Below are positions 11,566 to 23,300 of a stretch of DNA of 64,000 nt, piece by piece (position 1 is the stretch's first letter; every line of letters begins with the position of its first letter). Under the pieces are notes generated by a model. That model was not told where the DNA came from, did not search any database, and was given only the letters and a program-made list of their open reading frames with translations. The stretch is taken from positions 58,015,123 to 58,079,122 of the forward strand of contig OZ024912.1 of the NCBI GenBank assembly GCA_964017125.1, in the 5' to 3' direction. The DNA comes from Flabesymbios commensalis. Taxonomy: Eukaryota > Annelida > Polychaeta > Terebellida > Flabelligeridae. Position numbers and translations under genes: made by a program.

Positions 11566-14350
11566 CTAGGCACGATAAATTAACACAGCACGCTATCACA
11601 GTTCGTAGATCACTGGTAATCGGATTATACTAATTAGTATTGTATGATTCCTAATGTTGTACGAGAAAACCTGAAGATTTTATAGCATAGTGTTTGTGCG
11701 CTTCTTTGATGTGTAACTACACTAAGCCATGCACAGGTCTACTGTTCACATATATTTTATTAATAAACAGTACTGGGGAAGCATTTATTTACACAAAAGT
11801 TCGTCATCTCCCCCAACTTATACAGGTTTAATTACTTGTATTTGAAACGCCACCACACGTGGGAGCGTATTCTTATATTGGCAATGTCGTTTAATTGTAT
11901 GCCAACTAGTTAAGATTTCAAGCGGAGAATTTTATTAAACTATCGGATGTGCAGCGCAGAGTGATGCGAGGAGTTGTCCCGGAGTTTCACCGATGTTGGG
12001 CCAGCATCATGTAGATGGTGGCCCAGCATTCGACCGACATCGGGGCTGGGCCGATATTAGATCGGTAGATGTCGTTTCAGGTTCACCTTCTTCATAGTCC
12101 AGTCAGCGAAACTGGAAACTAGGTCTATTAGTCAGGGGTGAAAATCTCCCAGCTTTTGAGCATGGAGAATTAGGCCTACTTATTTCCGACCAAATCCGAA
12201 ATGTTTTTTTTGTGTTTTTTTTAATTTTATGTTAGGCCAGCATCCTAGTATATGGTGGCCCGCCTTCGACCGACATCGGGTCTGGATCAACATTAGATCG
12301 GTCTTGAGATCGAAAGCTGGCGTTCCAGGTTAACAATGTCTTGGGCGGTATCCGACCACTTTATCAGTGACAGGATACCGTCTTGACTCTGTCGAGGATG
12401 GGTGTGTCAGAATGCAAATCTTAACTAAGCATAGGCCTGCATTAAAGCACGTAAATCTGTATTCAAATATGAAATTGTGATGTTTAATCAACCTGAGAAT
12501 AGCTGAGTGGGGGGAAATATCCCATCGAAACCTCGACACACAAAAGTTGGGAGAGGCAGTACCGCGATATTCTCTACTAGCTAGGCAACACGACGTTAAA
12601 ATATGTTTCCAAATGCCCGCTGAAAGTTCTGGCAATGTTAAAATCCTACCGGCAAAAATCGACTATTATTTATATGAGCACATGAATAATATCCTAATTA
12701 AGCAAGTTAAATACCCCCTAATTATATCAATCAGATTGTAGATAAATGTAAACCTTCAAATCCTTAAGGTTACAGGCTCGCCTGGTAAAAAATGGTAAAA
12801 TAATCTGGAATTATGACCATAGTGTGCTCGATAAGTACAGAATAAGTACAGTAATGTCATGGAAATTAATCAAATTTAAACAGACTGTCCTTTCATAAAG
12901 AGCTATAAACAATATATGTAGGCCTATAGAGCTTAATATGTGTCATTATAGATTATTAAATTGTATTTTTAAGCAATTGTGAACATAATTTCCACATCAC
13001 AAAATTGGACATTTCACAAAATTCCCATGTGTAGGCCTATCCTAATTAGCCCTAAATAGTTCACAGAATATTAGAAAAATCATAGAATCTTAGTATACAC
13101 ACATAGGCGAATATACCAGCATCATTCATAAGTACGTTTGTAACGTTTGCAAGCCCATTTATAAGCATTCGCAACGATTGTTAGCAATTACTGAGGTATT
13201 GACAAGCGTTGGCAAGCATTCGCAGTGCATTTGCAATATATTCGTAAGGAGAGGTCGAGGGATGACCAAGGTGAAAATAATGGATAACTATTCACAATTT
13301 TTGGACGAATTCACTGCGAATTTCAAAGATTCATATTCGCTATATTCGCTAGCATATTCGCCTATGTGCGAGAGCAACATAAAGGAATGTTAGTATGTAT
13401 AGTTGTAAGACATGTCCAATATCTCGCTACGAACTTCAGAACGGAATATTTTCTCACGACCACATCGAAAAGGCCGCATGAAATTGTGCCGAAATCCAAC
13501 GTTGGTACGGAGCGTTAGAAGTTATATAATTGGAAACAAAATAGATCCATGAGCAATAAGACAATATTTTCTTTATATGTTAAAACATGGATAGTTACTT
13601 TGATTTAGTTTAGCAGATTACTGACAGATTACTTTCAGTCATTCAGGCATATTGCATTTCCCTCGAACACGACTGAATGCCTTGGATTTTAGTTGTTATC
13701 AGTTGGGTAGCTGTAACTGGCGACGCTGGTACACATTTCAATGTAGCGTTGACATAATTATGTATATATAACTGCCCCTGTGTTTTGTATTATTATCAAG
13801 CGTTCAATTGGTGCAATCACGGTTTGCTGCTCATTGTGAATAACTCAAATAGAAAAATCAAATAGATTATAGTATGAAATTTGAACATAGGACTATAATT
13901 GGACGCCTTTATGCACAACTGAGCCAACCCCCAAAATTCGAAAATGAGCCAAGTGTGCCAATTGATAGACAATATTCATAGCCTTTATATAAAAATTAAC
14001 CAAAAGTTCAAATTACACCCATCAAGCCAACTGATGGCGGTGAACAAAAACAACACATGTAAAATCTTAAGACTGATTTATGCACCACTAGACCAACCCA
14101 CACATGCATTTCTTCCACCAGCCTCACTGTCCTCGTGATTTTACCCAAGCTATGTAAGTTACACGTATTTTACTAAAGACATTTCACAGCTAGATCTACA
14201 GAAGATATAAATAATCTCTAATGTAGTTATTGATGTCTTTGTCTACACATTTGTTAATTTGGCCTTTACCAATTTCGCATTTATGCGAAAAGTACCGTCC
14301 TTTACCAAATTCGCATTTATGCGAAATCCACATGTGTACATGCATTAATT

Positions 14351-14514
14351 GACCGAAAGGTGTCGTACTCGGCCTCAGACCTCCAGGGTTTGAAATTCGA
14401 ATCCTGTGTCTGGAGGACAGTATCATCTCATCGCACCATCCTCAGGAGGTTTTCCAGGCCTAGTTCAGCCTGTATGTGCACATAGTGACCTAAAGCCCGA
14501 TTCATTTCATTTCC
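14351..14514 (+). mobile_element. tRNA-derived SINE, family GACCGA, copy 1
   Basis: Head GACCGAAAGGTGTCGTACTCG is A-box-like and ATTCGAATCC is B-box-like. The body contains CTGGAGGACAG and CTCAGGAGG, and the tail is CCCGATTCATTTCATTTCC. Four copies are in the window (also 18381, 31865 and 63081); three of them move with repeat R. Confidence 0.65.
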
Positions 14515-15349
14515 TAGCGCTCAATGACCTCGAATAACAATAATTTAGCACAAATATGTTATTATAACATTTCTCCGTTACAAAAAACATATATGGATTA
14601 ATGTATTTGCGTGTCCTCTTGTGTCATAAAAACTTCTCCTATTAGTTGATGGTAAATGACCCTAATTTCGCTGTAAATTAATGTAGTAAAGTTATTGAAT
14701 ACTGAATCTAATGCAAGTATATAAATTATATAACAATTGTATTTCATTTTTTTCCATGCGAAGTTACAGTGCAAACTATGTTATTTTCAAAATTTAAGAA
14801 ATCCATCCCCGAAAACTGGTTAAAATGTTGACGTGACAGGCTGGCAACCATTCTGGACAATTCTGCCAGGAGTATTACAGTCATGCTACGGACTAATCAA
14901 TTCGCTGCGGATGCTTAAGAAGATGTGCTGCCGGTGGAAATGCAGAAAGTTGAGCTGAAGTTCTATGCTGTCTGTGGCTGTGATCGTGACTGCCTTTGGT
15001 AGTCTGAGAGTCAAGTCCTGTAACGTGTCACTTCGCTTGACCCAAAAAGTGGCAAAGGTCTGAGTGGTTATTATGAGAATATCCCTATATAGAACATCAT
15101 TAGGGTGGGTGTAGATTGATTCTGAACTTCACGGTGGCAGCAAAGTACCTGACATAAGGGATGTTCAAGGGTACCCGCGAGTCCAGATACTGTATTTTTT
15201 TAAAACACCAGCACTTTTCCGTTTTAAATTTGCATCGTTATGAACATGGTAAGGTATGCGGCTCATACGTACAAGTCTACCTGTTTTTTTTTTTGAATAA
15301 GACAAGACAATATATAAATAGTACCTAAATCAACTTCATGTTATTTCTT

Positions 15350-15725
15350 CTCTAGCCGACAAAAGACTCTAATGACACTTTCTCAATTCATTGACCGAGA
15401 GAAGACAGTTCCGACCTTAACATAAGTTACTTTAATTTGATAAATTACCTGGACGACAGCAGCCAATTCCGACTCTTATATAAGTTCTTTCATTGTGTCA
15501 ATCATCTGGCCGACAGAAGACAATTCCGACACTAATATAAGTTTCTTCTTTTTGTCGTTTGCTTGACCGGCAGAAGACTCAACATAAGTGACATTTACTC
15601 TGTCAATTCTCTGGCCGACAGCAGACAATTCCTACACTCACTCTTCACTTTGTGAATGAATTCTTTGACAGATAATAGACAATTCCGACTCCAACATAAG
15701 AGACGTAATGGTCAATTGAAAAGAG
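15350..15725 (+). repeat. GCCGACAGAAGAC minisatellite arm in R copy A
   Basis: Five or six degenerate units of about 55-65 bp, each with a CTGGCCGACAGAAGAC-like core followed by AATTCCGAC and ACATAAGT. The same units occur in R copy B, where an opposed array (33.4-34.0 kb) gives a foldback arrangement. Confidence 0.7.
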
Positions 15726-15855
15726 CAAATATTATTGCGAGTATATATATATATACATTATCTAAGTTACCGATACTAACATAGGAGACGTAATGGTCAA
15801 TTGAAAAGAGAAAATATTATTGCGAGTATATATATATACATTATCTAAGTTACCA
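15700..15855 (+). repeat. 78-bp tandem duplication
   Basis: GAGACGTAATGGTCAATTG through CATTATCTAAGTTACC is present twice in a row (from about 15705 and 15785) with few differences. Copy B near 33035 has it once, so the duplication is specific to copy A. Confidence 0.85.
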
Positions 15856-16600
15856 TTGGGTCTTTAAAAAAAAATTCCTAAAAAACAGCAAATTCACTAA
15901 ATTTAGACAACTAAATGACAAAACATGTAGACATTATTTTTAACAGTATTATGGTATTTCATTCATTCACAATTTTTTACCATTTCGTGTGTTTTTGTTT
16001 GCTTCTATAGTTATTTATGCATCATTTGTAATTTGTTAAAATTCTACTGTATACGTCCTAAGACCCCATAGCAAACACATTTGATTTAGTCATATGTTTA
16101 GTCAATTTGTAAATATGGATGTGCAAAAGAAAGAGTGTTGCCATCTGCATAATTTGTGAGGCGTGCTCGTTTAATAAAGTAGAAAATGTCATAACATTTT
16201 ATGAATACATTGAAGAAAATTGGAACAAGAACAGAGCTAAACATAATTGAGTTACGCCGCTCGATTCAAAATTTATAGGCATTTTTACGCTATTTAATCT
16301 TCTAGCGGTTAAACAGTGGCAGATCGGCATAGACAGGTGGATTTCATTAGATACGCCGTGGAATGGAGTATTATTAGGAAAAAGCAGATTGCAAAAAAGG
16401 TGAAAAATTATACCTGAACCGTACGATTGTGCGATGGCTCACCAGCCGTATAATAGGCCTATTATTTTCGGTACGCTGCAATGCTTTGTTACAGATTTTA
16501 TCATCCATCATATTATTGGACCAATCATAATATAGGCCTAAGCCTAGTGAATCCAGTTGACCATGAAAAAGCCCCCCCCCCCCCCCCACCTCACAGTGAA

Positions 16601-16891
16601 ATGCCAGAGCACAATTTTGATAGTTCTCAGTCGGTAGATCCTGCTATTCTGAACATGATGCTAGGTTTGAGTAGAGCATCATATTCAATAAATATGTTAC
16701 TGATAAATCTGCTACTGATTGAGATTCTGATGTTAAAGTCGGTTTTCACCAAGGTTACGATGAGGCAGATAGACACTATGTTACTCCCGGAAGCGTTTAT
16801 TGAAGCCGGCCCTCTTGACTTTTCCATGAGAGCCGTTGAACAGCTGGTGGTGGATGCCAGAAAAAGTGTCATATATACAGCCGGTCAGTAA
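16601..16891 (+). CDS. Repeat-borne small ORF, copy 2 (96 aa)
   Basis: Homologue of the ORF at 11278. The equivalent ATG is at 16601 (MPEHNFDSSQSVDP) and the frame also stays open upstream to 16481, through a poly-C run that gives Pro. It has one extra codon in the hydrophobic stretch (INMLLINLLLIEILMLK) and ends RKSVIYTAGQ at the same stop. Changes such as MRHID to MRQID and PEVFGEAG to PEAFIEAG are spread out, with no frameshift. Function unknown. Confidence 0.4.
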   Translation: MPEHNFDSSQSVDPAILNMMLGLSRASYSINMLLINLLLIEILMLKSVFTKVTMRQIDTMLLPEAFIEAGPLDFSMRAVEQLVVDARKSVIYTAGQ

Positions 16892-17129
16892 CTAAGCACG
16901 ATAAATTAACACAGCACGCTATCACAGTTCGTAGATCACTGGTAATCGGACCATACTGATTAGTATTGTATGATTCCTAATGTTGTACGATAAAATCTGA
17001 AGATTTTATAGCATGCTAATTTGTATTTGTAGCGCTCACTGTGAAATAACGTTGAATTAAATGAGTTAGCCTAATAACCAGTGATAATTACTGTCGCATG
17101 TAGGCCTATGGTATGCTATATCAGTTCTT

Positions 17130-17215
17130 AGCATGTTTAGGTCTTTGACTGGGATTACAAAGAAATGTTGGTAATTTTGTCATCTCAGTCAAAGAAATGA
17201 ACATGCTAAGATAAG
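17130..17215. repeat. Short palindromic repeat CTTAGCATG...CATGCTAAG
   Basis: TTAGCATGTTTAGGTCTTTGACTG returns inverted as CAGTCAAAGAAATGAACATGCTAA, about 85 bp in all. A relative is complete at 20000-20075, the left half recurs at 17575, and a right half lies at 62880-62935. It looks like a tiny foldback element. Confidence 0.55.
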
Positions 17216-17273
17216 AATATCACACATGCGACAGTTATTATAATTCATTCAACTGAACGCTATTTTTAAAAAA

Positions 17274-17615
17274 AATTGAAAGTGGGAGGGTGGGTCCAGG
17301 GCCATTTTTGAATAGATAATAGAAAATTGGAATACCAAGAAAAAAATTAAAATCTTTGATAATTATTGATTTCCAAAAAATAAAAATAATAGGTAGGGCG
17401 GGGGGTGGGTGTTGTGAAATCTATCTATTTTTTTTTGGATGTCTGGAATTGTTTTAACTTTGCAAGGCCCATAACTAAAGACAACCATGATGTTTACTAA
17501 TAACGTTGAATTAAATGAACTAGCCTAATAACTGTCGCGTGTATGGTAGGCCTATGCTTAGTTTTTAGCATGTTTAGGTCTTTGACTGGGATTACAAAGT
17601 AATTTTGGTAATTTA
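17274..17615 (+). repeat. 340-bp direct repeat, left copy
   Basis: From AATTGAAAGTGGGAGGGTGG to GGGATTACAAAGTAAT it matches 19712-20052 almost base for base. The two copies bracket the inverted R copy C, as if C had been placed within, or duplicated together with, this unit. Non-coding. Confidence 0.85.
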
Positions 17616-19705
17616 AAAATTATATTTAGGCCTATATTATGATTGGTCCAATAATATGATGGCTGATAAAATCTGTAACAAAGCATTGCAGCGTCCCGAA
17701 AATAATAGGCCTATTATACGGCTGGTGAGCCATCGCACAATCGTACGGTTCAGGTATAATTTTTCACCTTTTTTGCAATTTGCTTTTTCCTAATAATACT
17801 CCATTCCACGGCGTATCTAATGAAATCCACCTGTCTATGCCGATCTGCCACTGTTTAACCGCTAGAAGATTAAATAGATTAAATAGCGTAAAAATGCCTA
17901 TACATTTTTAATCGAGCGGCGTAACTCAATTATGTTTAGCTCTGTTCTTGTTCCAATTTTCTTCAATGTATTCATAAAATGTTATGACATTTTCTACTTT
18001 ATTAAACGAGCACGCCTCACAAATTATGCAGATGGCAACACTCTCTCTTTTGCACATCCATATTGCTTTGGTGTATAATATTTTTTAAATTTTAATAAAT
18101 AACATAGGTTGCACTGTAACTTCGCATGGAAAAAAATGAAATACAATTGTTATATAATTTATATACTTGCATTAGATTCAGTATTCAATAACTTTACTAC
18201 ATTAATTTACATCGAAATTAAGGTCATTTACCATCAACTAATAGGAGAAGTTTTTATGACACAAGAGGACACGCAAATACATTAATCTATATATGTTTTT
18301 TGTAACGGAGAAATGTTATAATAACATATTTGTGCTAAAGTGGAACATTATTATTGTTATTCGAGGTCATTGAGCGCTAGGGAAGGAAATGAAGCGGGCG
18401 TTAGGTCACTATGTGCACATACAGGCTGAATTAGGCCTGGAAAACCTCCTGAGGATGGTGCGATGAGATGATACTGTCCTCCAGACACAGGATTCGAATT
18501 TCAAACCCTGGAGGTCTGAGGCCGAGTACGCCATCTTTCGGTCAATTAGTGCATGTACACACGTGGATTTCGCATAAATGCGAATTTGGTAAAGGACGGT
18601 ACTTTTCGCATAAATGCGAAATTGGTAAAGGACAAATTAACAAAGGTGTAGACAAAGACATCAATAACTACATTAGAGATTATTTATATCTTCTGTATAT
18701 AATATGATCTATGATCTAGCTGTGAAATGTCTTTAGTAAAATACGTGTAACTTACATAGCTTGGGTAAAATAACGAGGACAGTGAGGCTGGTGGAAAAAA
18801 TGCATGTGTGGGTTGGTTTAGTTGTGCATAAATCAGTCTTAAGATTTTACATGTGTTGTTTTTGTTCACCGCCATCAGTTGGCTTGATGGGTGTAATTTG
18901 AACTTTTGGTTAATTTTTATATAAAGGCTATGAATAATGTCTATCAATTGGCACACTTGGCTCATTTTCCCATGTTCAAATTTCATACTATAATCTATTT
19001 GATCAGAGTTATTCACAATGAGCAGCAAACCGTGATTGCACCAATTGAACGCTTGATAATAATACAAAACACAGGGGCAGTTATATATACATAATTATGT
19101 CAACGCTACATTGAAATATGTACCAGCGTCGCTAAAATCCAAGGCATTCAGTCGTGTTCGAGGGAAATGCAATATGCCTGAATGACTGAAAGTAATATGT
19201 CAGTAATCTGCTAAACTAAAGTAACTATCCATGTTTTAGCATATAAATAAAATGCAAAATTCAATCTTGTCTTATTGCTCATGGATCTATTTTGTTTCCA
19301 ATTATAAAACTTCTAACACTCCGTACCAACGTTGGATTTCGGCAAAATTTCATGCGGCCTTCTCAATGTGGTCGTGAGGAAATATTCCGTTCTGAAGTTC
19401 GTAGCGAGATATTGGACATGTCTTACAACTATACATACTAACATTCCTTTATGTTGCTCTCGCACATAGGCGAATATGCTAGCGAATATAGCGAATATGA
19501 ATCTTTGAAATTCGCAGTGAATTCGCCCAAAAATTGTGAATAGTTATCCATTATTTTCACCTTGGTCATCCCTCGACCTCTCCTTACGAATATATTGCAA
19601 ATGCACTGCGAATGCTTGCCAACGCTTGTCAATACCTCAGTAATTGCTAACAATCGTTGCGAATGGTGCAAATGGACTTAATAATATATATTTATAATTT
19701 AAAAA
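17616..19705 (-). repeat. Long dispersed repeat R, copy C (inverted, internally deleted)
   Basis: Reverse complement of copies A and B. 18065-17640 corresponds to 16110-16540, and 18110-19670 to 14770-13150. A frame beginning MSQVCQLID... is shared with 13944 but on the opposite strand, a simple sign of the inversion. The outer edge carries ATTAAGTCCAT...GCACC, present in copy B (28995-29015) but missing from A, so C did not arise from A as it now stands. Confidence 0.8.
18381..18545 (-). mobile_element. tRNA-derived SINE, family GACCGA, copy 2
   Basis: Inverted relative of the SINE at 14351, carried within R copy C. Head (GACCGAAAGATGGCGTACTCG on the minus strand) and TTTCGAA/B-box region are intact; the tail CGATTCATTTC is altered to CGCTTCATTTC. 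Confidence 0.65.
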
Positions 19706-19711
19706 GAATTG

Positions 19712-20052
19712 AAAGTGGGAGGGTGGGTCCAGGGCCATTTTTGAATAGATATTAGAAAATTGGAATACCAAGAAAAAAATTAAAATCTTTGATAATTATA
19801 GATTTCTAAAAAATAAAAATAATAGGTAGGGCGGGGGATGGGTGTTGTGAAATCTATCTATTTTTTTTGGATGTCTGGAATTGTTTTAACTTTGCAAGGC
19901 CCACAACTAAAGACAATCATGATGTTTACTAATAACGTTGAATTAAATGAACTAGCCTAATAACTGTCGCGTGTATGGTAGGCCTATGCTTAGTTTTTAG
20001 CATGTTTAGGTCTTTGACTGGGATTACAAAGTAATACTTGTAATTTAGTCAT
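19712..20052 (+). repeat. 340-bp direct repeat, right copy
   Basis: Partner of 17274-17615; see there. It leads straight into the start of the copy-B match at 20080. Confidence 0.85.
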
Positions 20053-20370
20053 CCCAGACGAAGAAATGAGCATGCTAAAATGTTTGTGCGCTTCATTGAT
20101 GTTCAACTACACTAAGCCATGCACAGGTCTACTGTTCACATATATTTTATTAATAGACAGTACTATGGTACTGGGGAAGCATTTATTTACACGAAAGTTC
20201 GTCGTCACCAATAGACAATAGACAATAGTTTATTTCATAGGATCTGCAAAAATATATACATATAAAATACAGATATGTATGAACACATGCCAGGAGAGCA
20301 TGTTAAAGGTGCGTAATTATCATGTCCTAATAATATAACGTATCTACATTTTTTATTTTTATTTGGTTAA

Positions 20371-23300
20371 TCACTTTACGAAATAAATAATTTTTTCAAT
20401 GAACTTGCATAATTTGAACAATTGATTTTTATTTGTTACATTCATTAGTATTTCAAATTTAACTGATGAAGGTGAGTTTCTGTGACGTTTTTTTATTAAT
20501 TCCTTTCGTATGACTTCAAAGTGAGAACAGTTGAAAATATAGTGAAATTCATCGCCAATATCTTGTGTGCACAGCTCGCATATTCTGAGGTTGCGGGGTA
20601 TATTTTGTCTGCAACCTGATTCAATTGGAAGGTTGTGGTTTCTACAGCGAAACTTAGCCATGATGCCTTTCTCGCGATAGGACAAATTTACCAAATATGT
20701 TTTTAAATTTAGTGTTGTTGTAAACATCCTGTAATTTAAACACTTTCTGCTAAGATTAATTTCTGAGGTCCAATGTTGAAAAAATTGATCTTTAATTCGT
20801 TGTTGTAATTTTTTTTTGAATGAATTTATGCTTCCTGGGATGAGTTGGTTATCCCAGACGCCCGAAAAACCACAACCTTCCAATGTATTTTTCACGGTTG
20901 AAAGCCACGGGGACTTATATATATTCCGATTGTATAGATTAAAAATTAATTGATACAAAATATTTGACAGTTTTGGTGTACTGCTGCTCTTAGATATTCT
21001 AGCCCAAAACATAATCATTCTACTCTTGGCGTGTAGTACAAGAGGTGTTACGCCGAGTTCGCCATAAACCATATTGGAACAAGTTGACTTGTTTACTTGC
21101 AGTACATATTTACAGAATCGCAAATGTATTTTTTCAATAATATCGACACTTTCTGTTGCCCAAACTTCACAACCGTATAATAGAATAGGTTTGACTAAAA
21201 TATCGAAAAGTTCGAGTTGAATATCGACAGGTAGCTGGAGCTGTCTACATTTACGTAGTAACAAAAACATAGCTCGGTTACCTTTGACAACCAGTTGTTT
21301 TTTTGCCTCTGTAAATTTTCCATTATAGTTAAATATGAGGCCCAGGTATTTATATTGACCAACCACTTCAAGTTCATTTTTTCCAAAAAAGAATTTAGGT
21401 ATTTTTCTTATTTTTCCACGAGAGAAGACAGTAATTTTAGTTTTTGACACGTTTATGTTCAGTTTCCACATGCTACAATAGCGCTCCATTAAATTAATTG
21501 ATTGCTGTAGGTCTTCTTGAGATTCAGCCAAGATAACTGTGTCATCTGCATAAAGCAGGATATATAATTTACAAAATACTAAAAGTTCTTGATCTAAATT
21601 TTCTACAGACAACGTATTCACAATCTTCAGTCCGTCGTGGGCTGGTTCTAAAAACAGTTTAAGGTCATTTAAAAATATTGAAAATAATAGTGGAGACAGA
21701 TTGTCTCCTTGTCTAACACCTATCATACATGAAAAATTATCAGTTAGCGTACTATTTACAGAAACACATGATTTTGCCGATTTATACATATTATAAATGA
21801 TCTGAAAAAGTTTCCCAGATATATTATTATTTAATAGTTTAGACCAGAGCTCAGTACGTGAAACTGTGTCAAATGCTTTACTGTAGTCTACATAACAGCA
21901 ATATAATCTTTTGTGTTTGTTAAGGTAAATGTCGATTAAAGTCTTTAATGAAAAAATATGATCTAACGTTGAGAAGCCAGATCTGAATCCTGCTTGCTCG
22001 GGTCCTATTATGTTATTTTCATTTACGAATCGTGTCAATCTGTCGTTTATTAAATTTGAGAATACTTTTCCGAGACAACTTAATAATGATATACCTCGAT
22101 AATTACTAGGATCTTCACGCTCACCAACATTTTTATAGAGTGGTTTAATTATTGCTAAACTCCATTGTTCTGGAAAAATACCAGTGTCTAGAATGACGTT
22201 AAAAAGTTTAGTTAGCATATCAATGAAATTTGGTGGGGAATATTTAAGAAATTCGTTTAAAATCTGATCCGGTCCGCTACTTTTATTGTTTTTTAAATTC
22301 CGTAATAATTTAGAAACCTCCGAGGGGGTAAAATTATCATTGAATAGATTTTCTGCGTTTTCTAAGGGAAATTCAGGTTTTATTTCCTCGGCTTCTGCTT
22401 TATTAAGTTTAGAAAAATGATTGAAAAAATTTGTGGGTGACATTTTGTCTGATATATTAAAAGGTTTTTTGCCATTAATAATATTCCAATAATCCTTTGG
22501 GTTTTCAGACTTCAGTAGACGTATTTTTCTAACAGTGTTTTGTTTGTAATTTTTAAACGCCTTGTTTATCTGTTTCTTATAATTTCGACCAGAATTTCGT
22601 AATAGTATCAAATTTTCATTATTTTTTAGTCGCCTATATTTATTTTTGTATTTAACATAAATCTTTCTTTTAGTTTCACACTCATCGTCATACCAATCTC
22701 TGTGTGGAAATGTCCTAACGCGGTGTTTCTTGGTACCAATGGGTGTTTGGCCACACTTTAACATTCCCAGATCGCTCGCTGTCGAGGTGTAAACTGAGTT
22801 GATCTCGTCAACTAACTTATTAATGGTACATTGTCGAGGTGGAATGTCACCTGTCAATTCGTTTAGCGCAAGCATTATACCACTTATGTCGGTTTCGTTT
22901 AATTTTTGTTGGTATTGATGAGTTAAATCTGATTTCCAATTAGGTTTATTTGGTGGGCGACGTACATATGAATTATCCTGGCTGGTGGTATAATCCTTGT
23001 CTAAATCTACATTTCGTGGGTTTGAACACTTGTATTTAAGGGTGAGAGTTACAGCACAATGGATGTCAGATAGAAGTGGATCAAAGTCCAGAACTTCAAA
23101 ATTACTAACAATCGGGAAAATTGAAGGAGAACATATAAAATAATCTACCAAACTGACATTGTTACATGTTAGTTTTCCTAGGTTAGCGTCTTCACCCAAC
23201 CTTCCATTAACAATAAATACTTCAAGGGTCTTACAAAGCGTTAAGAGTCTATTACCGTAGTTGTTAACAACTTTATCATCATTATTTCTGCTCTGTTGAA

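Larger units (their letters stand above)
11110..16120 (+). repeat. Long dispersed repeat R, copy A (reference copy)
   Basis: From 11690 onward it is collinear with copy B (20080-33400), which is longer because of insertions and an expanded minisatellite. Blocks in order: the small ORF (11278), GTTTGTGCGCTTCTTTGATG (11693), a doubled GGCCAGCAT...CGACCGACATCGG segment (11985 and 12235), CAATTGTGAACAT (12973), the TTCGCAA-rich tract (13130-13390), a SINE (14351) and the GCCGACAGAAGAC minisatellite (15350). Copy A carries uninterrupted sites for the LINE (about 11805-11820), the hairpin (about 13770), the 796-bp element (about 13890-13905) and the 828-bp element (about 13960-13972). The first 580 bp, including the ORF, also match 16500-17010 and 57350-57810. 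Confidence 0.8.
16120..17640. repeat. Centre of a large inverted duplication (R copies A and C)
   Basis: The segment 16120-16540 returns inverted as about 17640-18063 (GGATGTGCAAAAGA against its complement; TTATTGGACCAATCATAATA on both sides). Together with 13.1-14.77 kb against 18.1-19.7 kb this makes imperfect palindrome arms around a spacer of about 1.1 kb. The right arm lacks the equivalent of 14776-16110. The spacer holds the second copy of the small ORF and a C16 run at 16572. Confidence 0.75.

Noticed and set aside
13944-14138. A conserved 64-codon protein shared with 18.7-19.1 kb and 31.5-31.7 kb
   Set aside because: The whole surrounding kilobases are equally conserved as repeat R, and the frame varies in length between copies; the frame adds no evidence of coding.
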